NCBI GenBank assembly: GCA_022825925.1
Contig: JAJDVW010000019.1
Coordinates: forward strand, 30,282 to 94,281
Length of the DNA: 64,000 nucleotides
Direction of reading: 5' to 3'
Source: Pseudomonadales bacterium
GTDB taxonomy: Bacteria; Pseudomonadota; Gammaproteobacteria; Pseudomonadales; Azotimanducaceae
Both the position numbers and the translations under genes were made by a program. This document shows, piece by piece, positions 51,826-63,997 of the stretch; within the stretch, counting starts at the first letter, position 1; every line of letters begins with the position of its first letter. Under the pieces are notes generated by a model, which ran no database searches, was not told the DNA's origin, and was given only the letters and a program-made list of their open reading frames with translations.

Positions 51826-52953
51826 CTACGACAGGCCATAGAACCGCAGCACGTTCTCCCCGAGCACCTTGTCCTGCGCGTCCTGCGGCAACGAGGCCAC
51901 GCTCTCCTTCATCTCCGCAACGACCCCGTAGGACGCGTCGATGTGCGGGTAGTCGGAGGCCCAGGTGACGTAGTCGGCGCCGATGTGACGGACGACTTCG
52001 GCCGTCATGCCCTCGTCCGGGTCCATCGAGATCAGGCACTGCCGGTAGAAGTACTCGCTCGGCTTCATGGTGAACGGCATGACCGAGCGCATGACCTCGA
52101 ACTTGTGGTCGAGCCGGTCGAGCCAGGCGGAAATCCAGTTGCCGCCCGCCTCGAGCACCGAGCACTTGAGGCGCGGATAGGTCTCGAACATGCCCGCGCT
52201 GATCATCGCCGTGAAGGCCGCCATCACGTCGATGGCGAGGAACGCGAAGAAGAAGAGCCCGTTGCCGACCGGATCGGACATGTGGTGGAACGCGTTCTGC
52301 TCGCGCACCACGACGTGGAAGCCGATGGGCATGTCGAGGTCCTGCACGGTCTCCCAGAAGCGGGCGTGGGCCGGGTCCGACAACAGCCGCCCGTTGCGCG
52401 CCGGGGCGTCGGGCGAGAGGTAGACGCCGACACACCCGTCCCGGCGCGCGCGGATCACTTCCTCCACCGCGCCTTCGGGATCGATGAGCGAGATGTGCGC
52501 AACGGGATACAGCCGATTCGGATCGTGCCGGCAGAAATCCGCGATCCACCGGTTGTAGGCTCGCGTGTACGCCGTCGCGAGGCCCGGATCGTCCACGTTG
52601 CCTTCCCAGCAGATGCCGATCGTCGGGTATAGGAGCACCCGGTCGATCCCCTCCCGGTCCATCACCTCGAGCCGGGCGGCGGGATCGTAGGACCCCGGCG
52701 GCGAGCCGTCGGCATACGTGTACTCGCGCTCTCCGAGCGCGCCGAACTTGGAGGCCTCGAGGTCGATGCCGCCGAGCGTGCCCAGGTTGCCGCGCAGCAA
52801 CTGCATCGGTTCGTTGTCGAAGTACACCCGCTCGAGCCCGGTTTCGTCGCGGGCGATGCGGATCGCCCGGTCCCGGTACGCCGGATCGATGTACTTCTCC
52901 CAGGTGTCCGCCGGCTCCAGTACGTGGCCGTCGGCGTCGACTACTCTGCCCAT
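51826..52953 (-). CDS. amidohydrolase family protein (ACMSD-like, amidohydrolase_2)
   Basis: A 375-residue metal-dependent TIM-barrel protein. It opens VVDADGHVLEPADTWEKYID, with the Asp-x3-His metal variant common in this subfamily. It continues with REGIDRVLLYPTIG, the central His in IGFHVVVREQNAFHH, and the final metal Asp in TWASDYPHID. Such enzymes decarboxylate or hydrolyse aromatic or small carboxylic substrates; the actual one is not evident. An upstream nuclease gene overlaps its start by 13 bases, so the two may be cotranscribed. The 192 bases downstream hold only the RHH control region. Confidence 0.85.
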   Translation of the reverse strand: MGRVVDADGHVLEPADTWEKYIDPAYRDRAIRIARDETGLERVYFDNEPMQLLRGNLGTLGGIDLEASKFGALGEREYTYADGSPPGSYDPAARLEVMDREGIDRVLLYPTIGICWEGNVDDPGLATAYTRAYNRWIADFCRHDPNRLYPVAHISLIDPEGAVEEVIRARRDGCVGVYLSPDAPARNGRLLSDPAHARFWETVQDLDMPIGFHVVVREQNAFHHMSDPVGNGLFFFAFLAIDVMAAFTAMISAGMFETYPRLKCSVLEAGGNWISAWLDRLDHKFEVMRSVMPFTMKPSEYFYRQCLISMDPDEGMTAEVVRHIGADYVTWASDYPHIDASYGVVAEMKESVASLPQDAQDKVLGENVLRFYGLS

Positions 52954-53690
52954 GTTCCGTTCCTCCGCTGGCTGACGTTGCGCGACACTTCCTCCAATAC
53001 CCGCTCCGCCTCTTGGATTTGGCGAACCGTACCCGATACATCCAAACGGCCATCCTCCTCATCAAAGGCCAGAAACGGCTCCCAAAGACCCACCGTCATG
53101 GTCTTGCCCAGACCGAGTCTCGGCCTGGTCACGCTTCCCCGGCCCGCCGCCATGAGGGCCCCGCGCCACCACTCCCGCCGCTCTTTGCGAAGGCTCGCAT
53201 CGGGGACCTCGAGCTTGAAGGCGAGCTGATGCCTCTGCTCCGCTCCACCATAGTGCCCGAACTCCAGCCAGGTCTCCGGAGCCGCGGAGGACGGCCGGCC
53301 CCATAGGCCGTAAAATCCGCCGCGCTGATGGATGTTGCCGACCCACGATGGCATGTAGCGCTTGAGTTGCTCGTCGTGGGGACGCGTGCCCGTCTTGTCC
53401 TCGATCAACAGGACGTAGCGACCGTCAACACGGGCCAGCACGTCGATGCCCTGCTCCTGTTGGCACACTTCCGTCCGGATATCGGGCCCGAGTTCCACCG
53501 GCCAATCCTTCCACTTGGCGAAGAGCGCGTCGAGGAAGGCCCTTCCGCACCGCCTCAACTTTTCGTCGTCCGCGTTTTCGGATTGGGGGAAGCCGGCCCA
53601 GTCGATGAGCCAACAGATCACGGCATCTTGCGAGAGTTCCTTGGTCGCGCGCCGGAAGAGATTCGGTCGGACGTTCACGACCTCACTCAT
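52941..53690 (-). CDS. PD-(D/E)XK nuclease-superfamily protein, probably internally shortened
   Basis: A 249-residue protein starting [20 protein letters not shown], with QDAVICWLIDWA typical of PD-(D/E)XK proteins found in defence islands. The catalytic set is Asp in GIDVLARVDG and Glu-x-Lys-like IEDKTGT. Relatives recalled from memory are longer, about 350 residues, and the step from QLKRYMPSW to HQRGGFYGLWGRPSS looks abrupt, so an in-frame internal deletion is suspected. The C-terminal half (TRPRLGLGKTMTVGLWEPFL) is otherwise normal. It overlaps the HAD gene stop by eight bases. Confidence 0.7.
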   Translation of the reverse strand: MSEVVNVRPNLFRRATKELSQDAVICWLIDWAGFPQSENADDEKLRRCGRAFLDALFAKWKDWPVELGPDIRTEVCQQEQGIDVLARVDGRYVLLIEDKTGTRPHDEQLKRYMPSWVGNIHQRGGFYGLWGRPSSAAPETWLEFGHYGGAEQRHQLAFKLEVPDASLRKERREWWRGALMAAGRGSVTRPRLGLGKTMTVGLWEPFLAFDEEDGRLDVSGTVRQIQEAERVLEEVSRNVSQRRNGTWAE

Positions 53691-54377
53691 GGCGCGCTCC
53701 TCTCGATTCACGCAGGGCGTCAATGGCGTCGTGCAGAGAGCAAAGAACGGTGTGCCCGAGCCGCCGCAGTTCCGGGTGCGGCGGGACGAGGTCCGGTACC
53801 TGGAACACTTCGAACCCGGCGGCGCAGGCGGAACGCACGCCGTTGGCCGAGTCCTCGAACGCCCAGCACCGCTCCGGCCGGATGCCGAGCCGCGCCGCGG
53901 CCGCGAGATAGGGCTCGGGATCGGGCTTGCCCCGCCGCACCATGTCCCCGGTAACCCGCACCGGGAAGTACGCATCGAGCCCCGCGAGGGCGAGTTTCGT
54001 CTGCGCGAGTTCCGCGCGCGTGGAGGTCGCGAGGGCGCACGGGAGGCCGCTGTCGAGGCAGTAGGACAACAGTTCCGCCGCGCCCGGCTTCACCGGGACC
54101 GCCCCGTGCTCCACGTGCTCGTGGTAGCGCCGTCGCCAGCCGTCGCGCACCGCCTCCCAAGGGAACTCCGGGCCGTAGCCGGCCCGCAGGATCCCGCCTT
54201 CGTCCTCGCCGGTGCCACCGATGCAGCGCGCATAGACGTCCAGGGCGGGATCCGCCCATCCCGCTTCGCGACAGGCCTCCTCGAAGGCGTCCCGGGCGAT
54301 GCGCTCGGTGTCGAGCAGCAGCCCGTCCATGTCGAACACCAGCGCGTCCGGCGCCGGCGCGCGCACGCTCGAGGCGC

Positions 54378-54381
<4 letters not shown>
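53683..54381 (-). CDS. HAD-superfamily phosphatase (beta-phosphoglucomutase/Gph-like)
   Basis: A 232-residue HAD hydrolase. Motif I is [12 protein letters not shown] with both Asp, motif [10 protein letters not shown], motif III the Lys in [18 protein letters not shown], and motif [19 protein letters not shown]1 cap domain of helices lies between motifs I and II. Substrates of this branch are small phosphorylated sugars or glycolate; none can be fixed here. The start overlaps the acnA stop by four bases, so it is expressed with aconitase. Confidence 0.88.
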
Positions 54382-57047
<2,666 letters not shown>

Positions 57048-57092
57048 GCGTGGGGGCCGGCGCAAAAGCCCGTCATTGTACCGAAGCGGCCG

Positions 57093-58724
57093 TCAGGCGG
57101 TTGCTCCCGCCCCCTCCCCTGCATCCTCCCCGAGGGGCTCCCCCGCCGCCCTGGCGCGCTCGACGCGCGACGCTTCCTCGGGCACGAGGTGGCGCAGCAG
57201 CAGCAGGAGGAAGACGAACGGGATGACCAGCAGCCCGACGGAGAGCATGAGGCTCGTGCGCAGCGACTCGCCCGGGTCCATGCCGCCGGCCGCGAGCACG
57301 TCGCTGACCTCCCCGACCGCGTACGGGCCGACGGCCAGACCGACCGTCGCCATGAGGATGTAGAAGGCCGACGCGATCGCACGCATCCGCGGCATGACGA
57401 GGTCGTTCACCGTGCTCGCGGCGGCCCCGACCCAGCAGGCGGCGAAGATGCTCACGATGAAGTTCAGCACGTAGGCCGCGACGAGGCTCTCCGTCAGCAC
57501 GAGGCCGAGGGTCATCGGCGCGCTCAGGATGACCGAGCCGAGGCCCACGTAGACCCGTGCGTTGCCCGTGCGGGGCTTCAGCCAGTCCGACACGACGCCG
57601 CCCAGGGTGATCCCGAGCCACCCGGCGACCGCGAAGGACACGCCCAGCACCAGGCCGGCCTCCGCCACGCCCACTTCGTGCACGCGGATGAAGAACGGCG
57701 GTGTCCAGGCGCCGAACGCGTAGGTGACCGGGGAGATCAGCGGGAAGCCGAGGATCGTGTAGACGAAGGCCCGGCTCCGGAACATCATGGCGAACGTCGC
57801 CGGGTCGCGCAGGGCAAGTGCCTGCACCCACGAGAACGCGGCGTACGTGCCGACCCCCAGGGCGATCCACTGTTCGGGATCGTCCGTCAGCACGTAGAGC
57901 CCGTACGCCCCCAGGGCGATGAGCGCCGCGCCGATCAGGTTGCGCGTCAGGACGGGCGCCCCGCCCCCGGAGCGCGCCAGCGTCACCAGGGTCATCGGCG
58001 GCAGCACCGACATCAATTCCTTCCAGGCCTCGCGGAACGGGTGCGGGTGCTCCTCCGTCAGGATGCCCTCGCTCTGCCCCCGTTTCGGCTCCCGTAGCGT
58101 GTACACCCAGAGCGCCATCAGGATGCCGGGCACGCCCACCGCCAGGTACGCCGCCTGCCAGCCCTTGATGCCGAAGGGCGCCGAGCCCGGATCCGGATAC
58201 GCCGCGTTCCAGCCGTCGACGATCCAGCCGCCGAGGAGGATGCCGATCCCGGCCCCGATGTAGATGCCGCTCGAGTAGATCGCGAGCACCGTCGCGCGCA
58301 GCCGCGGCGGGAAGTAGTCCGACAGCATCGAGAACGCCGCCGGCGTGGCGCTCGCCTCGCCGATGCCGACGCCGACGCGGTAGGTCGCCAGCGCGAAGAA
58401 ACTGCGCGCGGTCCCGGACAGCGCCGTCATCAGGCTCCAGAAGCCGAGGCCGATGGAGATCAGGTTCTTGCGCGTCCAGTTGTCCGCGAGCTTGCCGAGG
58501 GGGATGCCGAAGATGGCGTAGAACACCGCGAAGGCGGTGCCGTAGAGGAAGCCGATCTGCGCGTCGGAGATGCCGAGGTCCGCCTTGATCTCCTCCGCGA
58601 GGATCGTGACGATCTGCCGGTCGATGAAGTTGAAGACGTAGACGATGACGAGGACGCCCGTCACGTACTTCGCGTAGCCGCCGCCGACCTCCGACTTGTC
58701 CGCCGTTGCTTCCGCCACGCGCAC
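57093..58724 (-). CDS. major facilitator superfamily transporter (Spinster-like)
   Basis: A 543-residue 12-helix transporter. The opening VYVFNFIDRQIVTILAEEIKADL and GFLYGTAFAVFYAIFGIPLGKLADNWTRK are typical of the Spinster-like branch, as is ALATYRVGVGIGEASATPAA. A long soluble insert after helix 6 (EPKRGQSEGILTEEHPHPF) and an extra hydrophobic pair (AALIALGAYGLYVLTDDPEQ) make it longer than usual. The cargo is unknown. It stands 45 bases upstream of acnA on the same strand. Confidence 0.88.
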   Translation of the reverse strand: MRVAEATADKSEVGGGYAKYVTGVLVIVYVFNFIDRQIVTILAEEIKADLGISDAQIGFLYGTAFAVFYAIFGIPLGKLADNWTRKNLISIGLGFWSLMTALSGTARSFFALATYRVGVGIGEASATPAAFSMLSDYFPPRLRATVLAIYSSGIYIGAGIGILLGGWIVDGWNAAYPDPGSAPFGIKGWQAAYLAVGVPGILMALWVYTLREPKRGQSEGILTEEHPHPFREAWKELMSVLPPMTLVTLARSGGGAPVLTRNLIGAALIALGAYGLYVLTDDPEQWIALGVGTYAAFSWVQALALRDPATFAMMFRSRAFVYTILGFPLISPVTYAFGAWTPPFFIRVHEVGVAEAGLVLGVSFAVAGWLGITLGGVVSDWLKPRTGNARVYVGLGSVILSAPMTLGLVLTESLVAAYVLNFIVSIFAACWVGAAASTVNDLVMPRMRAIASAFYILMATVGLAVGPYAVGEVSDVLAAGGMDPGESLRTSLMLSVGLLVIPFVFLLLLLRHLVPEEASRVERARAAGEPLGEDAGEGAGATA

Positions 58725-58807
58725 GCTCCACCCCGGTAGTCCGGGCCAGCCTAACGGATCGCCGGATGGAGCGTCCAGCGGCCGGGCCCTGTTAGACTGG
58801 GGTCCAA

Positions 58808-59017
58808 ATGAGCATTTTCGATACCCTCACCGCCGCCCGTGATCTCGAGGCTGCGGGATTCACCCGCGAACAGTCGGAAGCCGCTGCGAAGGCCATCCGC
58901 GACGGCCAGGGGGAACTCGCGACAAAGGCCGATGTCCGCACCCCGCAGCGGGTCATCGCCATTCAGTCAGCGATTACACTCGCAACGTTCACCATCGTCG
59001 CGGGCCGGCCGCTTTAG
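58808..59017 (+). CDS. short DUF1640-like (coiled-coil) protein, probably truncated
   Basis: A 69-residue frame. The opening FDTLTAARDLEAAGFTREQSE then AAAKAIRDGQGELATKADV is characteristic of DUF1640 proteins, which normally go on into a coiled coil and a C-terminal membrane helix (about 100 residues or more). Here the coiled coil is replaced by a short RTPQRVIAIQSAITLATFTIV segment and the frame stops, so most of the middle is missing. It starts about 80 bases from the divergent MFS gene. Confidence 0.5.
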   Translation: MSIFDTLTAARDLEAAGFTREQSEAAAKAIRDGQGELATKADVRTPQRVIAIQSAITLATFTIVAGRPL

Positions 59018-59029
59018 TTTCGGTACGAG

Positions 59030-59560
59030 ATGATCGTCGACGACAACTGGCGCGCAGAAGTCTGGCATGGCCTCCTTGATGGCGTCTGGCTCGCCAGGGG
59101 GTTCCAGCGGCAGTATCAGCGCCACCTCGCCTATCACCGGGTCCTCAGGACCGGGCTTGCCCTGTCCGCGACCGGGCTGGTGGCCGTGCTGGTCAATCTG
59201 GTTCCCGTGGAGTGGGCGAGTCCGGCAAGTCTGGCCCTGGGCGGCGTGGTGCTTCTGGCGGTAATCGTGGATCTCGTGATGCAGCTGCCGGAGAAGGCTG
59301 CGGTCCTGCACTCGGTCAGCGTCGACCTTGCGCGCCTGGAGACGGAGTGGCGGCAGCTTTGGCTCGCCACGGATGCCGAGACTCCGGACACGCCACTTGC
59401 CGAGATTCAGGAGCGTTACGCGCAGTTGAAGGAACGGGAGTTACAGGTAGTGTCACGTACTGGCGACGCACACATTCCGGAAGCCAAGAGCCTTTTCCGG
59501 CAATGCTGGGAGGATGTCGTCACCATGGAACCGCGACGCTATGTCCAGCCGACCACCTGA
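59030..59560 (+). CDS. hypothetical two-TM protein (SLATT-like layout)
   Basis: A 176-residue protein: a short N-terminal helix (WHGLLDGVWLARGFQRQYQ), two membrane helices (VLRTGLALSATGLVAVLVNL; SLALGGVVLLAVIVDLVM), then a soluble helical domain (LARLETEWRQLWL; IQERYAQLKERELQVV) ending SLFRQCWEDVVTMEP. The layout recalls SLATT-type two-TM effectors, but the match is architectural only. A 40-residue proline-rich protein is encoded by the overlapping next frame. Confidence 0.55.
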   Translation: MIVDDNWRAEVWHGLLDGVWLARGFQRQYQRHLAYHRVLRTGLALSATGLVAVLVNLVPVEWASPASLALGGVVLLAVIVDLVMQLPEKAAVLHSVSVDLARLETEWRQLWLATDAETPDTPLAEIQERYAQLKERELQVVSRTGDAHIPEAKSLFRQCWEDVVTMEPRRYVQPTT

Positions 59561-59663
59561 CGGGGGCCAGAACCAGCGGCCTGCACGGCCCAGGAATCCA
59601 CCAGCTCCGCCGCCGCCACCACGGCGTCCGCCCCCGCCCCCACCGCAGAAACCCAAGCCGTAA
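59541..59663 (+). CDS. proline-rich microprotein
   Basis: A 40-residue frame overlapping the end of the two-TM gene by 20 bases: MSSRPPDGGQNQRPARPRNP, then a Pro run (APPPPPRRPPPPPPQKPKP) to TAA. About half the residues are Pro. Such short Pro-rich frames are easily missed by gene finders. The gene overlap suggests translational coupling with the two-TM protein, so the two may work together. No family is recognised. Confidence 0.4.
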   Translation: MSSRPPDGGQNQRPARPRNPPAPPPPPRRPPPPPPQKPKP

Positions 59664-59693
59664 CGGGCGCGGGCGACCCTCTCCACCACCGCA

Positions 59694-61274
59694 TTACAGC
59701 CAGCCGCAGAACGAGCCGTCGAGGGGCTCCGCCCGCACGATCCGGTCGAGGATCAGGGCTTCTCCCCCCGCGCGCCACGGCGGCCAGGCCGGCAAGTCCT
59801 CGCCGTTCGGGTCGCCCATGCGGGCGAAGTTCACCCAGTAGTCCATCATGCGGCGCGTGAGCGCGCGGTCGTCCGCGTCGGTGGGCAGCCAGGCGTCGTG
59901 GGTGTCGAAGACGTATGGAATCTCGGCGCCGTGGTACGCGCCGACGCCGTGGTCGCCGGGGCGCGTGCGGGCGAAACGATAGACCCAGGCCGGTACGCCG
60001 GCCGCCGCGACCGCGTCGGCGAACCGCAGGGTCGGGCAGTGGAACATCCCGGCCCCGAGCGCCGCCAGGCGCTGCGCCTCGGAAAGCTCCCCCAGGCGTT
60101 CCAGAGCCACCTCGGGATTCGGAAATCCCGCGACGACGGCGCGCCACGCGGCCTCGGTCATGGCATTCGGATCGATCATGCCCTGGTCCTCGTCCGCGTT
60201 GGTGCCGAACATGGCGGGCACGGGAGCGAAACGCGCCTCGGCAAGCAGTTCGGGCGCCGCCGCCGGCAGCAGCCAGCCGTCCACGGCGGGCTCGTCGAAC
60301 CCGCGTCGAGAGTGCTCGGCCGCCATGACGAGCAGGCGATCCGCCGGTACGGCCCTGAGCGCTTCGATACTCGCGACCCCGGCGCTCCCAAGGAACCGCT
60401 CGCCCTCCGCTTCGGACTCCGCCAGCGTCGTGCGCCGGTCCGCCGGCCATCCGCCGCTCTGCGAGACGGCCCGGTGGAACAGGCCGCGGGCCTGGGGCGC
60501 GAACAGCAGGTAGCCGATGTCGCCCGCGCCGGCCGACTCCCCGAACACCGTGACATTGTCGGGGTCGCCGCCGAACGCCGCCACGTGGTCACGGACCCAG
60601 CGCAGGGCCTCGACCTGGTCGAGCAGGCCGTAGTTGCCGGACGAGCCGTGGGGTTCCTCGCGCCCGAGGGCCGGATGCGCCAGGAAACCGAACACGCCGA
60701 GCCGGTACTGGACGGAGACCACGACGACGCCCCGCGCCGCGAGTTCCGCGCCGCGGTAGTTCGGTTCGTGGGACCAGCCTCCCACGTTGCCGCCGCCGTG
60801 GATCCACACCATGACGGCCAGGCGACCCTCGGTGTCCGGCGTCCAGAGGTTCAGGAAGAGGCAGTCCTCGTCCACGGGCGGCATCGACATCGCGAACTCC
60901 CCCGTGACGCCGAACCCCGCGGCGACCCCCGCGTACCACGCGACATTGCCCTCGTCCTGCATGCAGGCCGGGGGCCAGCCGGTCGCGTCGGTCTCGCCGG
61001 TCTCGCCCGCCGCGCCCGCGGGGCGCGGGGCCCGCCAGCGTCCTTCGCCGACGGGAGGTTCGGCATAGCGCATGCCGCTGAAGCGGAGCACTGTCGCACC
61101 GGCACGGGTGGTGACCCGCGTCCCCAGGTAGGTGGCGTCAACGCCCTCCGGTGTCACGCGTGGCGCGGGAACGGCCGCCGTTCCGGTCGCCGCGCCACCG
61201 GCCGGCGGCGCGCAGGCCGCCAGGGCCGCGCAGACCAGCGCGGCCCCGCCCAGGCGGCCCGCGGCCCGTCGCAC
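59694..61274 (-). CDS. type B carboxylesterase, lipoprotein
   Basis: A 526-residue alpha/beta-hydrolase of the carboxylesterase/lipase family. A signal with lipobox LAAC (ALVCAALAACAPP) suggests a lipoprotein. DEDCLFLNLWTP, VMVWIHGGGNVGG (oxyanion hole), the nucleophile Ser in VFGESAGAGDIG and the catalytic His in YHGAEIPYVF are present; the acid is probably the Glu in GTNADEDQG. It starts with GTG two bases after the TonB-receptor stop, so esterase and receptor form an operon, perhaps for uptake and cleavage of an esterified nutrient. Confidence 0.88.
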   Translation of the reverse strand: MRRAAGRLGGAALVCAALAACAPPAGGAATGTAAVPAPRVTPEGVDATYLGTRVTTRAGATVLRFSGMRYAEPPVGEGRWRAPRPAGAAGETGETDATGWPPACMQDEGNVAWYAGVAAGFGVTGEFAMSMPPVDEDCLFLNLWTPDTEGRLAVMVWIHGGGNVGGWSHEPNYRGAELAARGVVVVSVQYRLGVFGFLAHPALGREEPHGSSGNYGLLDQVEALRWVRDHVAAFGGDPDNVTVFGESAGAGDIGYLLFAPQARGLFHRAVSQSGGWPADRRTTLAESEAEGERFLGSAGVASIEALRAVPADRLLVMAAEHSRRGFDEPAVDGWLLPAAAPELLAEARFAPVPAMFGTNADEDQGMIDPNAMTEAAWRAVVAGFPNPEVALERLGELSEAQRLAALGAGMFHCPTLRFADAVAAAGVPAWVYRFARTRPGDHGVGAYHGAEIPYVFDTHDAWLPTDADDRALTRRMMDYWVNFARMGDPNGEDLPAWPPWRAGGEALILDRIVRAEPLDGSFCGWL

Positions 61275-61276
61275 GG

Positions 61277-63638
61277 TCAGTTGAATCGCGTCTGCAGCCG
61301 TATGCCCAGCGTGCGCGGCCGGTTCGTGGTGACCCGCTCGTCGTAGAGGCCGGTGTTGATGAAGATCTCCGCCTGCTCGTCGAGGAGGTTCGTCCCGAAC
61401 AGCTCGATACCGTGACGCCCGCCGCCGAAGGTCCAGCCGACCCGCAGGTCGAGGAGGTCGTAGGCCGCCTGCCGCCGCGGGATCGCTTCCGCCTGGAAGG
61501 GCTCCGTGATCAGCAGGTTCCACGACTCGTCGGTGAAGGAGTAAGTGAGCTGCGCGTACCCCGTGACGCTCCCGCCCTGCTCCCACTCGTAGCGGCCGTT
61601 CACCGCGTACTTCCAGCGCGGCACGTACGGCAGTTCCCGGCCCTCTTCCGCCCACACCACGCTCGGGTCGACGGTCGAGTTGAAGTCTTGGCCCAGCGCC
61701 GCATCGTTGAAGGTGGCCGCGGCCTGCACCGACAGGTTTGGCGTGAGCGCCCAGTGCAACTCCGTCTCGACGCCCGTCACCTGCGCGTTGCCGGCATTGT
61801 GGCGGAAGCCGAGCTGCGAGATGAGCAGGTCGTAGATCGACGTCTGGAAGTCCTGCCAGTCCATGTAGTTACACGGCGCCGTTGAAGGTCGCCCGCCCGT
61901 CTCCCAACGTCGCCTTCCAGCCGACCTCGTAGGACTGCAGGACGTCCGGATCGTAGATCTCCGGCACGCTCGGGTTGTTCTGCCCCTCCGCGTTCCCGCC
62001 GCCGGGCCGGAAACCCTCCGCGTAGGTGAAGTAGGTGAGCAGGTCTTCGTGCGCCCGCCAGGTGAGGCTGAACTTGTAGATGGCGTCGCTGGTGCTGCCG
62101 TCCTGGCCGCCGGGCACCCTGGCGTTGAAAAAGTACCCGGCCCAGGCCGTGTGGGTGTCGAACTTCGAATCGAACGCCCGCGCGCCGACCGTGGCGGACA
62201 ACCTGTCGGAGAAGTCGTAGGTGAGCTCGCCGAACACCGCCTGCTGTTCCCACTCGCTCGCCCACTCGACGCTCCACCACTCGTCCGGGAACGGCGAACC
62301 GCCGTTGACCAGCGTGTAGTACTCCCCCGGTCCACCGTCGTGCCGGACGCCGGGCATCCACCAGTAGGCGTGGTTGTCGTCGGTCTCGTTCTTCTCGTAG
62401 TACGCGCCGGCGATCCAGTGCAGGGGGCCTTCGCCCGCGGCACTCAGGCGCACCTCGTGCGACCAGCGCGAGGCGTCCAGGTGCAGGTCGTAGTGCATGG
62501 TCGGATCGTTGCAGCCGACGTTGCCGTACCAGTAGTAGTCGTCGCAGGCGAACTGCTGGATCCAGCCGCCGAAGGACGCGTACTCCACGTAGTCCGAGTA
62601 GTCGAGGATGACCTCCCGGTCGCGCTCGAAATAGGCTCCGGCGTAGACGATGTCGCCGATGCCGAGGTTCCCTTCCAGGGTCCAGCCGACCTGGCCGTAC
62701 TGCTGTTCGCCATGCTCCGGCCCGAACCTCGCGACTTCGAGGTTGCCGACCCGGCCCGGCTCGTGATCCCAGGCCCCTTCGAACTCCGTCTTCTGGTGGA
62801 TGGCCGCGACGGTGCCCCGCCAGCGCTCGCCGAGGTCCGAACGCAGCGTCGCGCGGAAGCCCAGCGTCTCCTCTTCGTTGTAGTCGTCCTCGGCCCAGCG
62901 GTCGTTGCTGACGGTGGTCCCGTTGCGGAAGGTGCGGGTGGTGGGCACGTTGTCGATGAAGCCGTCGGCGGCGTCGTACCACCCGACCAGCCGGACGGCG
63001 GTCCGGTCGCCCAGGGGGACGTTCACGAACCCTTCGAGCGTCCGCACCCCCTCGCCGTCGGTGATCGTTCCCGCCGTCAGGTCCGCACCGGCGCTGAAGG
63101 CCTCGGGGTCCGGCTTGTTCGTGATGATGCGCACGGTGCCGGAGGTGGCGCTCGCGCCGTAGTACGTCCCCTGCGGCCCGTTCAGCACCTCGATCCGCTC
63201 GATGTCGTAGTTGTGCAGGTCCGCCACGCCGCCGCTATAGGTCAACGGGTGCTCGTCCAGGTACATCGTCGCCGTGGCGGCGGTGGTCCGGTTCGGATTG
63301 CTGCCGTCGGCGATGCCGCGCACGAACATCATCTGGCTGCCGGGCAGGTGGCTGACGAAGGCGATGGACGGGGACAGCACCGCGAAGTCCTCGAAGCGGC
63401 GGATGCCCAGTTCCTCGATCCGGTCCTCGGTGAACGCCTGCACGGACAGCGGCACGTCCTGCAGGTTGTCCGAGCGCTTGCGCGCGGTGACGATGACCTC
63501 TTCGATGGTCGTGGCCGTCTCTTCCGCCAGCGCGGGCGCGGAGACCATCACCTGCGTGGCCACGGCGATGGCGGCCGTCAGTGCGGTCTTCTCGAACGGA
63601 ACGCGGGCTTCCCCGAATCTCGGGCGACGATGACGCAT
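61277..63638 (-). pseudogene. TonB-dependent receptor, single-base frameshift
   Basis: About 786 residues when repaired. Signal peptide (FEKTALTAAIAVATQVMVSAPALA), a TonB box region (TIEEVIVTARKRSDN), a plug domain (QDVPLSVQAFTEDRIEELG; VLNGPQGTYYGASATSGTVRI), then a barrel ending GIRLQTRFN. The first frame stops at 61869 (FNGAV then TAA). The second goes on at once with YMDWQDFQTSIYDLLIS. Deleting one A in gtgtaactac restores V-Y-Y-M-D-W. The change is in an A run, so sequencing error is possible. It resembles outer-membrane receptors for large or hydrophobic nutrients, and pairs with the esterase. Confidence 0.85.
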
Positions 63639-63712
63639 GCTTCCCCCCGGACCCCCAGCGACTCCAACCGGCAAGCATACCGCAGGGAGTCCGCGCACGG
63701 GGGTGTAGTCTC

Positions 63713-63742
63713 CGTTCCGCGCCGTTCCGCGCCGTTCCGCGC
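63713..63742. repeat. three tandem 10-bp units
   Basis: cgttccgcgc is repeated exactly three times upstream of the TonB-receptor gene, about 75 bases before its start codon. It could be slippage-prone spacing in a promoter region, or simple expansion. Confidence 0.7.
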
Positions 63743-63968
63743 GACGCCCTGCGGTCGCCCGCCCCACGGTCGGCGTACCGCCGGCATGCGCAGTTTGCCG
63801 TAGTCACCACTGCGTGCGGAGCGAAGAGAGCTGGGCTTCGGCGATCCTCGGGATACGCCCGCGTTCGAACCGGCCCTCACGTTGACCAATCGAAAATGTA
63901 AAGTAACTACTCGCCCCCCCTGCGCCTTCATTGATGACTGAGGGAGGGTCTGAGGGAGGGCCTTGCGC

Positions 63969-63997
63969 TTGACATCATAGCCCGTCGGCGCTAGGGT
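63969..63997 (+). promoter_or_regulatory. consensus-like promoter reading out of the window
   Basis: A perfect TTGACA (63969-63974) and TAGGGT (63992-63997) are 17 bases apart. This is the best -35 in the window. The transcribed gene lies beyond position 64000 and cannot be identified. Confidence 0.5.
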
